From NCBI GenBank assembly GCA_013153825.1, contig JAADDP010000171.1:1-5607 (forward strand): a stretch of DNA of 5,607 bases, written 5' to 3'. How positions within the stretch are numbered: position 1 is the first letter of the stretch; every line of letters begins with the position of its first letter. Both the position numbers and the translations under genes were made by a program. Below are positions 1 to 5,607 of the stretch, one piece after another. Below the pieces are notes generated by a model, which had not been told where the DNA came from, did not search any database, and worked only from the letters and a program-made list of their open reading frames with translations. This DNA is from Campylobacterota bacterium. GTDB taxonomy: Bacteria; Campylobacterota; Campylobacteria; Campylobacterales; Sulfurovaceae.

Positions 1-5
1 AGGAG
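1..5 (+). promoter_or_regulatory. Shine-Dalgarno site of the acidic protein gene
   Basis: AGGAG lies nine bases before the TTG codon at 15-17, a usable spacing. It is the main reason for accepting a TTG start, because no ATG or GTG occurs in frame nearby. The window begins here, so an upstream in-frame start cannot be excluded: no stop in this frame is visible between base 1 and the TTG. Any upstream gene in frame 1 would end at the TAA at 10-12. Confidence 0.6.
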
Positions 6-14
6 TATATAAAT

Positions 15-446
15 TTGAGTAGATTAATATCCACTAAAGATGATGAGATTGAGGATAGAGCCTCAAAAGAGCCAAATAAGTTGGGAGAGATTCCACTCTT
101 TGAGATAGATAATGACCTTAAGGAGAGTAGCAGTTCAAGCTCAGTTTTAGAGAAGGAGCTATTTTCTATAGATAGAGATAGTGAGAGAGATGTCAAGTTT
201 GATGAGCCGGAGATAAAGAGAGATATTGTGGATATAGATCCAAAAGAGAAGATAGAAGATGAGCCTAAGATTGGTAGAGAGAGGGTTGTTAATAAGAGTA
301 TAGAGGATATGAGTGTAGATGTAGATACTCAATATAAGAGTAGACTCTTGAAAGATAGTGTAAGCTCATTAACAATTGAGGAGCTTAGAAAGCTATTAAG
401 GGGTACAACTATAAATATTAAGATTGAGTTTCCAAAAGAGGTGTGA
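15..446 (+). CDS. Acidic, low-complexity protein of unknown function upstream of gmk
   Basis: I do not recognise a catalytic domain in this 143-residue protein. I count 37 Asp+Glu against 26 Lys+Arg, a net charge near -11, with no Cys, His or Trp, which suggests a mostly disordered, soluble cytoplasmic chain. It has no signal peptide or membrane segment. A run of six serines occupies residues 38-43. The motif LFxIDxD occurs twice (28-34 and 49-55), with a weaker VDID at 72-75. The C-terminus differs: residues 119-139 (LTIEELRKLL, then a beta-like INIKIEF) look like an amphipathic helix and strand, and may be the conserved functional part. The stop overlaps the gmk ATG by one base, so the two are probably translationally coupled. 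In Campylobacter jejuni an annotated 'highly acidic protein' sits between fliR and gmk, so this is likely its positional counterpart; that is from memory. Function is unknown. Confidence 0.8.
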   Translation: MSRLISTKDDEIEDRASKEPNKLGEIPLFEIDNDLKESSSSSSVLEKELFSIDRDSERDVKFDEPEIKRDIVDIDPKEKIEDEPKIGRERVVNKSIEDMSVDVDTQYKSRLLKDSVSSLTIEELRKLLRGTTINIKIEFPKEV

Positions 447-1057
447 TGTCTGGAGCAGTTTTAATTCTATCTGGTCCAAGTGGTGCAGGGAAGAGTACAA
501 TAATATCAAAATCTGAGGATAGAATCGGAGAGTTCTACTTCTCAATATCCACCACAACTAGAGAGCCTAGAGATGGTGAGATTGATGGTGTCGATTACCA
601 CTTTGTATCTAAAGATGAGTTTGAGAGAGGCATAGAGAGAGGAGATTTTCTAGAGTATGCAGAGGTTTATGGAAACTACTATGGAACATCCATTAAACCG
701 GTTGAGAGTGCTTTAGCAGAGGGAAAACTCGTCATATTTGATATAGATGTTCAGGGGCATAGGTTGATTAGAGAGAGGATAGAGAGTGTAACCTCAATAT
801 TTATAACCCCACCAACTCTCAGTGAGCTTAAGAGGAGACTCTACTCTCGCTCTACAGACAGTAAGGAGAGTATAGAGAGACGGTTAGAGAGTGCAAAGAT
901 GGAGATTAAGGCTATAGGAGAGTTTGATTTTGTAATTATCAATAGCGATATAGATATTTCTGTGGAGCATTTTGTAACAATTGCCAATAGTGCAAGGTTG
1001 AAATTTAGTAAACATGATTTAGAAAAACTTATACTCCATTGGGAAAATGGTGATTAA
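446..1057 (+). CDS. gmk: Guanylate kinase
   Basis: Gmk is a cytoplasmic enzyme that phosphorylates GMP (and dGMP) to GDP with ATP, an essential step of GTP and dGTP supply that also sets the pool available for (p)ppGpp. The 203-residue protein has the usual length for the family. The P-loop GPSGAGKS is at residues 10-17. The guanylate kinase signature runs from T37 to V54 and includes the GMP-binding residues R39, R42 and Y51. E70 (FLEYAEV) and Y79 (YYGT) belong to the GMP site, and DIDVQG is at 99-104. The LID region, Arg-rich at 129-146, follows TPPT. I chose ATG 446 because AAAGAGG (435-441) sits four bases upstream; the GTG at 443 would add one Met and leave almost no spacer. The stop of the acidic protein gene overlaps this ATG as TGATG. 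Of 22 Glu codons, 20 are GAG. Confidence 0.97.
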   Translation: MSGAVLILSGPSGAGKSTIISKSEDRIGEFYFSISTTTREPRDGEIDGVDYHFVSKDEFERGIERGDFLEYAEVYGNYYGTSIKPVESALAEGKLVIFDIDVQGHRLIRERIESVTSIFITPPTLSELKRRLYSRSTDSKESIERRLESAKMEIKAIGEFDFVIINSDIDISVEHFVTIANSARLKFSKHDLEKLILHWENGD

Positions 1058-1084
1058 ATAAACCTCAAATTAACAAAATATTAG

Positions 1085-1110
1085 TATAATCCCTTAACAA
1101 ATCTTATAAT
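1085..1110 (+). promoter_or_regulatory. Candidate -10 boxes for tatA-argS transcription
   Basis: Two exact TATAAT hexamers lie in the 83-base gmk-tatA gap, at 1085-1090 and 1105-1110. The first is preceded by TTAG. Neither has a clear -35 box, which fits the weak -35 conservation known for Campylobacterota vegetative promoters. The second lies within a short inverted repeat. In such AT-rich DNA a TATAAT match can arise by chance, so these are candidates for an internal promoter rather than firm calls. No terminator-like hairpin follows gmk, so read-through from upstream is also expected. Confidence 0.4.
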
Positions 1111-1117
1111 TTAAGAT
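1101..1117. repeat. Inverted repeat in the gmk-tatA gap
   Basis: ATCTTA (1101-1106) and TAAGAT (1112-1117) are perfect inverted arms separated by five bases, and the second TATAAT hexamer (1105-1110) spans the left arm and the loop. It could be a small operator over a -10 box, or chance in AT-rich sequence. The arms are only six base pairs and mostly A/T, too weak for a terminator. Confidence 0.3.
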
Positions 1118-1140
1118 AAAAAAAATTTTAAGGAAAGTAA

Positions 1141-1371
1141 ATGGGAATGCCAAGTATGCCAGAGTTACTGGTAATTTTAGCAATTGTTGTACTTCTATTT
1201 GGAGCAAAAAAGATACCAGACTTAGCAAAGGGTATAGGAAAGGGGATAAAAGATTTTAAGAAGGCAGTTAAGGATGATGAGGATGAGGCTCAAACTAGAG
1301 AGCTGAAAGAGACTCCAAAGGGAGAGGATATAGCTAAGAGTAGCAGTAGAGAAGATACAAAAAAAGCTTAA
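1141..1371 (+). CDS. tatA: Sec-independent protein translocase subunit TatA
   Basis: TatA is the small inner-membrane protein that polymerises with TatBC to move folded proteins, often cofactor-containing respiratory enzymes with twin-arginine signals, across the cytoplasmic membrane. The 76-residue product has the standard plan. A short N-terminus is followed by one membrane helix (about residues 7-20, with polar E8 at its start), the FG hinge at 20-21, and an amphipathic helix [20 protein letters not shown] (23-42). A charged tail, first acidic (DDEDE, 45-49) and then Ser/Lys-rich, is variable in the family. The ATG at 1141 has AAGGA (1130-1134) six bases upstream and an in-frame TAA directly before it; Met codons at residues 3 and 6 are poorer candidates. 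The FGAKK hinge and helix favour TatA over TatB. It lies between gmk and argS, an arrangement I associate with Campylobacterota. tatB and tatC are not in the window. Confidence 0.95.
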   Translation: MGMPSMPELLVILAIVVLLFGAKKIPDLAKGIGKGIKDFKKAVKDDEDEAQTRELKETPKGEDIAKSSSREDTKKA

Positions 1372-1376
1372 AATAT

Positions 1377-1394
1377 AGATACCAAAGGGTATCT
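1377..1394 (+). other. Intercistronic stem-loop between tatA and argS
   Basis: AGATACC (1377-1383) pairs perfectly with GGTATCT (1388-1394) around the four-base loop AAAG. Only TTTCC follows, so any termination would be weak. The argS Shine-Dalgarno AGGA (1400-1403) begins six bases downstream, inside the palindrome TCCTAGGA (1396-1403). It could act as an mRNA end-stabiliser or partial attenuator separating small abundant tatA transcripts from argS; this is inference. Confidence 0.4.
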
Positions 1395-1408
1395 TTCCTA
1401 GGATATAT

Positions 1409-3106
1409 ATGCAAATCAAATCAAAACTAAATTCCATTATAGCTAAGGGGTTGGAGAGTGCAAATCTCAACGGAGACACCATATCTGTTGTAGAGGCTAC
1501 AAGACCACAATTTGGAGATTACCAATTTAATGGCATTATGAAGATTGCCAAGAGTCTAAGGAGAAATCCAAGAGAGTTGGCAAATATCGTTGTGGATAGT
1601 ATAGATAAATCTGATATTATAGATAGGGTTGAGGTTGCAGGAGCTGGATTTATAAATATATGGATATCTAATAGCTGGATTGAGAGAAGTATCTCATCAA
1701 TTGTAGGAGATGATAGGGTTGGTGTCTCAAAGGTTGATGAGGTTAAGAGGATAGTTGTTGACTACTCAAGTCCAAATATGGCAAAACAGATGCACGTTGG
1801 ACATCTTCGCTCAACAATTATTGGGGATACACTTGTAAGGCTATTTGAGTTTCTTGGACATAGGGTTATCAGACAGAACCATATTGGAGATTGGGGTACA
1901 CAATTTGGAATGTTAATCGCCTATCTAGAGGAGATAGGGGAGGATGGAGACTCAACTCTTCAAGATTTAGAGGAGTTCTATAAGAGGGCTAAAAAGAGGT
2001 TTGATGAGGATGAGAAGTTTGCAGATAGGGCTAGAGAGTATGTTGTAAAGCTACAGCAGGGTGATGAGAGGTGTCTCACACTCTGGAAGAGATTTATAGA
2101 TAGCTCTCTAAAACATTGCGAGATTGTCTATGAGAAGTTGGGTGTCAAGTTGACAAATAGTGATGTTAGAGCTGAGAGCTTCTACAACTCTAGACTTAAA
2201 GGGGTTGTAAAACATCTAGAGGAGAGTGGAGCACTTGTAGAGAGTAGTGGTGCCAAGTGTCTATTTATAGATGGTTTCGATAACCCGATGATTGTTCAGA
2301 AGAGTGATGGAGGTTTTCTATATGCCACAACAGATTTAGCCGGAGTAGAGTTTAGAGCAAAAGAGCTAAAGGCAGATAGAATCTGTTACGTTGTGGATGC
2401 TAGGCAGGGAGACCACTTTAAACAGCTATTCAGCGTAGCAAAAAGTTCAGGTTTAGCTGAAGAGGGGATTGAGCTTGAGCATATCGCTTTTGGAACTATG
2501 ATGGATAGGAGTGGAAGACCATTTAAAACTAGAGATGGTGGTACTATAAAGTTGATTGAGCTACTAGATGAGGCTATAGAGAAGGCTAAAAGCACTATAA
2601 AAAATAGAGATATCTCAAGTGGAGATTTAGAGAGGGTAGCGAAAGCGATAGGTATTGGGGCTGTAAAGTATGCAGACTTAAGTGTAAATAGAGAGTCAAA
2701 CTACATCTTCTCTTGGGATAAGATGTTGAGCTTTGAGGGGAATACAGCTCTATATATACAGTATGCTTACGCCAGAATTCAATCTATATTGAGAAAGTAT
2801 GGTAGAGATATAGAGTCTAAAGAGATTAAGATTATAGACCCTCTAGAGAGGTCTCTAGCCCTTACAATATTAAAGCTTGAGGATACTCTACTTAAAGCAT
2901 CTGAAGATGCTACACCAAATACAATCACCTCATATCTCTATGCCCTTGTTACAACATTTATGAAATTCTATGAACAGAACCCAATCTTAAAGGATTCTGT
3001 TCCAGATGATATTCGAGAGAGTCGACTACTACTTGCTGAGCTTACAGCGAACACGATATCCACCACATTAGATATTTTAGGTATAGAGGTTGTTGATAGG
3101 ATTTAA
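1409..3106 (+). CDS. argS: Arginyl-tRNA synthetase
   Basis: ArgRS is a cytoplasmic class I synthetase that joins arginine to tRNA-Arg using ATP and, unusually, needs bound tRNA to activate the amino acid. The 565 residues fit the usual 550-580. The N-terminal Add-1 domain, which binds the tRNA D-loop, spans about 1-105 (RPQFGDYQFN near 32). The Rossmann catalytic core contains the HIGH motif as HVGH at 129-132, in SPNMAKQMHVGHLRST, followed by NHIGDWGTQFG (157-167). The KMSK loop is replaced by the MMDRSGRPFKTRDGG segment (364-378), as in many bacterial ArgRS. In that subset K126, just before HIGH, is thought to compensate. The DALR anticodon-binding domain runs from about 445 to the end, with ALYIQYAYARIQS at 447-459. 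AGGA (1400-1403) is five bases before the ATG, and an in-frame TAG lies at 1376-1378. The gene ends in tandem stops, TAA TAG (3104-3109), just before a long hairpin. Confidence 0.97.
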   Translation: MQIKSKLNSIIAKGLESANLNGDTISVVEATRPQFGDYQFNGIMKIAKSLRRNPRELANIVVDSIDKSDIIDRVEVAGAGFINIWISNSWIERSISSIVGDDRVGVSKVDEVKRIVVDYSSPNMAKQMHVGHLRSTIIGDTLVRLFEFLGHRVIRQNHIGDWGTQFGMLIAYLEEIGEDGDSTLQDLEEFYKRAKKRFDEDEKFADRAREYVVKLQQGDERCLTLWKRFIDSSLKHCEIVYEKLGVKLTNSDVRAESFYNSRLKGVVKHLEESGALVESSGAKCLFIDGFDNPMIVQKSDGGFLYATTDLAGVEFRAKELKADRICYVVDARQGDHFKQLFSVAKSSGLAEEGIELEHIAFGTMMDRSGRPFKTRDGGTIKLIELLDEAIEKAKSTIKNRDISSGDLERVAKAIGIGAVKYADLSVNRESNYIFSWDKMLSFEGNTALYIQYAYARIQSILRKYGRDIESKEIKIIDPLERSLALTILKLEDTLLKASEDATPNTITSYLYALVTTFMKFYEQNPILKDSVPDDIRESRLLLAELTANTISTTLDILGIEVVDRI

Positions 3107-3107
3107 T

Positions 3108-3171
3108 AGGAGTGGGAGACCTTAACTTATTTGCATCAGCAAAAAGTTAGGGCGTTTCACTTTTTAATTTT
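3108..3171 (+). terminator. Probable Rho-independent terminator after argS
   Basis: The core hairpin pairs 3120-3128 with 3144-3152 (nine pairs, one G-U), then, after a single bulged A at 3129, pairs TTTGC (3130-3134) with GCAAA (3139-3143) around the tetraloop ATCA. Below the core, bases 3108-3117 can pair with 3155-3164 (ten pairs, four of them G-U) across a small internal loop. A T-rich tail, TTTTTAATTTT, covers 3161-3171. The T-tract starts eight bases after the core stem rather than abutting it, which is the main weakness of the call. The position, between argS stop codons and the thrS promoter, supports it. The opposite strand has no T-tract on its side of the hairpin. Confidence 0.6.
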
Positions 3172-3190
3172 ATTATATCTAAAATAAAGC

Positions 3191-3196
3191 TATAAT
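3191..3196 (+). promoter_or_regulatory. Probable -10 box of the thrS-infC promoter
   Basis: A perfect TATAAT lies in the argS-thrS gap, downstream of the terminator-like hairpin and 47 bases before the thrS start. No good -35 hexamer is present; the expected region (about 3168-3174) is only T-rich (TTTTATT), which is acceptable for Campylobacterota sigma-70 promoters. Transcription would start near 3203, giving a leader of about 40 bases, too short for a riboswitch or T-box. Confidence 0.6.
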
Positions 3197-3231
3197 AGCA
3201 CCATTTTAATCTAGCCAATACTTAAAAATTT

Positions 3232-3236
3232 GAGGA
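3232..3236 (+). promoter_or_regulatory. Shine-Dalgarno site fixing the TTG start of thrS
   Basis: GAGGA lies seven bases before the TTG at 3244-3246. Reading upstream in the thrS frame, a TAA is met at 3223-3225, and no ATG or GTG lies between it and the TTG. The next in-frame Met is residue 50, inside the conserved editing-site sequence. The TTG is therefore almost certainly the real start. Confidence 0.8.
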
Positions 3237-3243
3237 CACTATT

Positions 3244-5058
3244 TTGAAAGATAATGTAATAGGCTATATAGATAGCCAAGATAGAATTTTAGATACACAG
3301 AGTGTAGAGAGTAGAGAGGGTCTAAAAGAGATACTATTTGATAACTCAAAAGAGGCTCTAGAGCTAATTCGACACTCAACAGCACATCTAATGGCTCAAG
3401 CAATTAATGAGCTGTATGAGGGTGCTAAATTTTTTGTAGGACCTGTAGTAGAAGAGGGTTTCTATTACGACTTTAGTGTCAATGAGACAGTTAGAGAGGA
3501 GGATTTAAAGAGAATTGAGAAAAAGATGAAGGAGCTTATTAAAAGGAAGTTTCCAATTGAAAAGTACTCAATTCCAAAAGATGAGGCACTAGAGAAGTTC
3601 TCCAGTGATGAGCTAAAGTTAGCTGTCCTCTCAAAGATTGATGATGAGATTGTCTCAATCTATAAACAGGGGAGTTTTGAGGATTTATGTAGAGGCCCAC
3701 ATGTTCCAAATACAAAATTTCTACATAACTTCAAATTGACTAAAGTCTCTGGGGCATACCTTGGGGGAGATGAGAACTCAAAGATGCTCACTAGAGTATA
3801 TGGGATAAGCTTTGCCACAAAAGAGGCTCTAAAAGAGCATCTAAAGATGTTAGAGGAGGCAAAAAAGAGAGACCATAGAAAGCTAGGGGCTGAGCTTGAG
3901 CTATTTATGTTTGATGAGGAGTCTGGGGCTGGGCTTCCATTCTGGCTTCCAAAGGGGGCTAAACTTAGATATAAATTAGAGCAGATACTCCATAAAGCTC
4001 ACCTAAAGAGGGGTTATATGCCTGTAAGAGGTCCAGAGATACTAAAGGCTAATATGTGGCGAACGAGTGGACACTACGCATGTTATGGGGAGAATATGTA
4101 TCTAACAGAGATTGATGGGCAGGAGTATGGGATAAAGCCTATGAACTGTATAGGGCATATTCAGATATTTAAGAGTAGTCTAAAGAGTTATAGAGATTTA
4201 CCTTTGAGATACTATGAGTATGGAGTAGTCCATAGACATGAGAAGTCTGGAGTTCTACATGGACTCTTAAGAGTTAGAGAGTTTACCCAAGATGATGCCC
4301 ATATCTTCTGTATGCCAAGTCAGATAGCACAAGAGGTAATTGGGGTAATTGAGTTTGTAGATAAGGTTATGAAGCTCTTTAACTTCAACTATACTATGGA
4401 GATTTCTACAAAACCAGATAAGGCGATAGGAGATGATGAGGTTTGGGATATCGCAACAGATGGTCTAAAGGAGGCACTAGAGAAAAATAACCTTCCATAC
4501 ACTATTGATGAGGGTGGAGGGGCATTCTATGGGCCAAAGATTGATATAAAGATTACAGATGCGATTGGTAGAAAGTGGCAGTGTGGGACAATTCAGGTAG
4601 ATTTTAACCTCCCAGAGAGATTTGATGTTGAGTATATTGCAGAAGATAACAGAAGGGCTAGACCTGTAATGATACATAGAGCAATTTTAGGCTCATTTGA
4701 GAGGTTTATTGGAATCTTAACGGAGCATTTTGCAGGGGAGTTTCCTCTATTCTTAGCTCCACTTCAAGTGATTATTGTTCCAATATCATCTGTCCATAGC
4801 GATTATGCCTATAAGTTGAGAGATAATTTAATTGATATGGATATCGATGTAGAGGTTTATGATAAGAGTGAGAGCCTCAATAAGAGAATTAGAACAGCAG
4901 AGAAGCAGAGAGTCCCATTTGTCTTGGTTGTGGGAGATAGAGAGGCAAAAGAGGGTAGTGTAGCTATTAGAGATAGAAGAAAAAAAGAGCAATATAATCT
5001 CAAGTTTGAGGATTTTATGGTAGAATTAAGCAAACAACTTAATGAAGGTAAAATTTGA
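3244..5058 (+). CDS. thrS: Threonyl-tRNA synthetase with shortened N-terminal (TGS) region
   Basis: ThrRS is a cytoplasmic class II synthetase that charges tRNA-Thr and edits mischarged Ser-tRNA-Thr. The 604 residues are about 38 fewer than the E. coli enzyme, mostly missing before the editing domain: the first editing histidine is H44 here and H73 in E. coli, so the TGS domain is reduced to about 40 residues. The editing site is complete: H44 and H48 (HSTAH), C149 and H153 (CRGPH). The catalytic core has the zinc ligands C302 (MNCIGH), H353 (DDAHIF) and H478 (MIHRA). Motif 2 arginine R331 lies in VVHRHEKSG, and motif 3 R487 in GSFERFIG. The anticodon-binding domain spans about 505-600. An in-frame TAA at 3223-3225 rules out a longer N-terminus. 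The gene probably has its own promoter and is followed without a gap by infC, a pairing also seen in E. coli (thrS-infC) and common in bacteria. Confidence 0.97.
   Translation: MKDNVIGYIDSQDRILDTQSVESREGLKEILFDNSKEALELIRHSTAHLMAQAINELYEGAKFFVGPVVEEGFYYDFSVNETVREEDLKRIEKKMKELIKRKFPIEKYSIPKDEALEKFSSDELKLAVLSKIDDEIVSIYKQGSFEDLCRGPHVPNTKFLHNFKLTKVSGAYLGGDENSKMLTRVYGISFATKEALKEHLKMLEEAKKRDHRKLGAELELFMFDEESGAGLPFWLPKGAKLRYKLEQILHKAHLKRGYMPVRGPEILKANMWRTSGHYACYGENMYLTEIDGQEYGIKPMNCIGHIQIFKSSLKSYRDLPLRYYEYGVVHRHEKSGVLHGLLRVREFTQDDAHIFCMPSQIAQEVIGVIEFVDKVMKLFNFNYTMEISTKPDKAIGDDEVWDIATDGLKEALEKNNLPYTIDEGGGAFYGPKIDIKITDAIGRKWQCGTIQVDFNLPERFDVEYIAEDNRRARPVMIHRAILGSFERFIGILTEHFAGEFPLFLAPLQVIIVPISSVHSDYAYKLRDNLIDMDIDVEVYDKSESLNKRIRTAEKQRVPFVLVVGDREAKEGSVAIRDRRKKEQYNLKFEDFMVELSKQLNEGKI
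5044..5048 (+). promoter_or_regulatory. Shine-Dalgarno site of infC inside the end of thrS
   Basis: GAAGG lies six bases before the TTG at 5055-5057. An in-frame TAA at 5049-5051 prevents any earlier infC start. The thrS stop TGA (5056-5058) overlaps this start in the form TTGA, so ribosomes ending thrS are well placed to begin infC. Confidence 0.75.
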
Positions 5059-5606
5059 GTAAACACAATAGTAGAAACAACAGAGGAAAAAAGAAATCCG
5101 ACGAGACTATTATGAATGAAAACATCAGAGCCAGAGAGCTTAGAGTAGTTGGCGATGGTGGAGAACAGCTTGGAATTCTTCCAAGAGATGAAGCTTTAGA
5201 AGTTGCAGAAGATAGAGGGTTAGATTTGGTACTCGTATCTCCATTAGCAAGACCTCCTGTTGCTAAGATTATGGACTATGGCAAACATAAGTATCAGATG
5301 GAGAAGAAGAAGAAAGAGGCTAGAAAAAACCAGAAGACAATAGATGTAAAAGAGGTTAAGTTCTCTTGTAAGATAGCTGAGAATGATATCGCCTATAAGG
5401 TAAAACATGCTAGAGAGTTTCTTGAGGCTGGAAAGCATGTGAAACTTAGAGTATTTTTACGAGGTAGAGAGATGGCAAACCCAGAGTGGGGAATTGAAGT
5501 TTTAAATAAGGTTTGGCCAAGACTCTCTGATATCGGAAATCTTGAACAGCCACCAAAGAAAGATGGACGATATATAAATATGTATGTTACTCCACTTAAG
5601 AAGTAG
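5055..5606 (+). CDS. infC: Translation initiation factor IF-3
   Basis: IF3 binds the 30S subunit, keeps it apart from 50S, and checks the start codon and initiator tRNA. The 183-residue protein is complete, ending one base before the window does. The IF3 N-domain covers about 20-88 ([12 protein letters not shown], then [16 protein letters not shown] at 65-80, the family signature region). A Lys-rich linker ([11 protein letters not shown], 84-94) leads to the C-domain at about 95-181, with [11 protein letters not shown], the RVFLRGREM stretch (132-140) and the closing [11 protein letters not shown] basic 19-residue extension precedes the conserved N-domain. The start is TTG, supported by GAAGG; ATG 5112 (residue 20) has only a poor ribosome site but would give a conserved-length N-domain. 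The frame overlaps thrS by four bases. Seven of 17 Glu codons are GAA, unlike the almost all-GAG genes upstream. Ribosomal genes rpmI and rplT often follow infC, but lie outside the window if present. Confidence 0.96.
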   Translation: MSKHNSRNNRGKKKSDETIMNENIRARELRVVGDGGEQLGILPRDEALEVAEDRGLDLVLVSPLARPPVAKIMDYGKHKYQMEKKKKEARKNQKTIDVKEVKFSCKIAENDIAYKVKHAREFLEAGKHVKLRVFLRGREMANPEWGIEVLNKVWPRLSDIGNLEQPPKKDGRYINMYVTPLKK

Positions 5607-5607
5607 A

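Noticed and set aside
443..445. GTG as the gmk start, three bases before the ATG
   Set aside because: It would leave almost no spacer after the GAGG ribosome site; ATG 446 fits the family N-terminus better.
1359..1365. Seven-A run near the end of tatA as a phase-variation or frameshift site
   Set aside because: It affects only the last few residues of a variable tail, and short A runs are common in AT-rich DNA.
1222..1482. Open reading frame of 86 codons on the minus strand across the tatA-argS junction
   Set aside because: It is antisense to two well-supported genes, spans the intergenic stem-loop, and its hydrophobic, low-complexity product is what the complement of Lys/Glu-rich coding sequence yields.
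2386..2595. Minus-strand open frame inside argS
   Set aside because: It lies wholly within a conserved part of ArgRS, and its serine-rich product matches no family I know.
3107..3243. T-box or amino acid riboswitch ahead of thrS
   Set aside because: The predicted leader from the -10 box at 3191 is only about 40 bases. The hairpin lies upstream of the promoter, and no T-box consensus is visible.
5109..5114. infC start at ATT (5109) or ATG (5112), as in the E. coli AUU start
   Set aside because: There is no good Shine-Dalgarno match at the right distance, whereas the TTG at 5055 has GAAGG and couples to the thrS stop. A minor second start remains possible.
5292..5340. Purine-rich GAAGAA-like tract as a repeat or slippage site
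   Set aside because: It encodes the normal Lys-rich linker between the two IF3 domains.
4477..5438. Minus-strand open frames inside thrS and infC
   Set aside because: All are antisense to conserved core domains and have leucine/serine-rich translations typical of shadows of Lys/Glu-rich genes.

Overview
The window is an AT-rich, tightly packed housekeeping segment with every gene on the + strand. Gene order and protein sequence point to Campylobacterota (the former Epsilonproteobacteria). The run of an acidic low-complexity protein, gmk, tatA and argS matches, from memory, the Campylobacter jejuni order in which a 'highly acidic protein' lies between fliR and gmk. A ThrRS with a shortened N-terminus followed directly by infC is also typical of that phylum. 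I cannot assign a genus.

Layout. Bases 15-446 encode an acidic, apparently disordered protein of unknown function. It overlaps gmk (446-1057, guanylate kinase) by one base. An 83-base gap with promoter-like hexamers leads to tatA (1141-1371, Tat translocase pore subunit). A short gap with a small stem-loop leads to argS (1409-3106, arginyl-tRNA synthetase). A long hairpin just after the tandem argS stop codons probably ends this transcription unit. A good -10 box at 3191-3196 then starts a second unit, thrS (3244-5058, threonyl-tRNA synthetase) and infC (5055-5606, initiation factor IF3), whose reading frames overlap by four bases. Three of the six genes start with TTG. In those cases the call rests on a Shine-Dalgarno match, and for thrS and infC also on an in-frame stop just upstream. 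No gap exceeds about 140 bases, and I see no RNA genes, mobile elements, CRISPR arrays or large repeats.

Functionally the window is about growth and translation: GTP precursor supply (Gmk), charging of tRNA-Arg and tRNA-Thr, initiation fidelity (IF3), and export of folded proteins (TatA). The only protein of unknown function is the first one. It carries a six-serine run, a repeated LFxIDxD motif and a C-terminal segment that looks more ordered. The other notable features are a strong preference for GAG over GAA in the first genes that relaxes in infC, a ThrRS with a reduced TGS domain, and the argS-thrS hairpin. I found no evidence of a novel multi-gene system; the window is mostly ordinary core genome.
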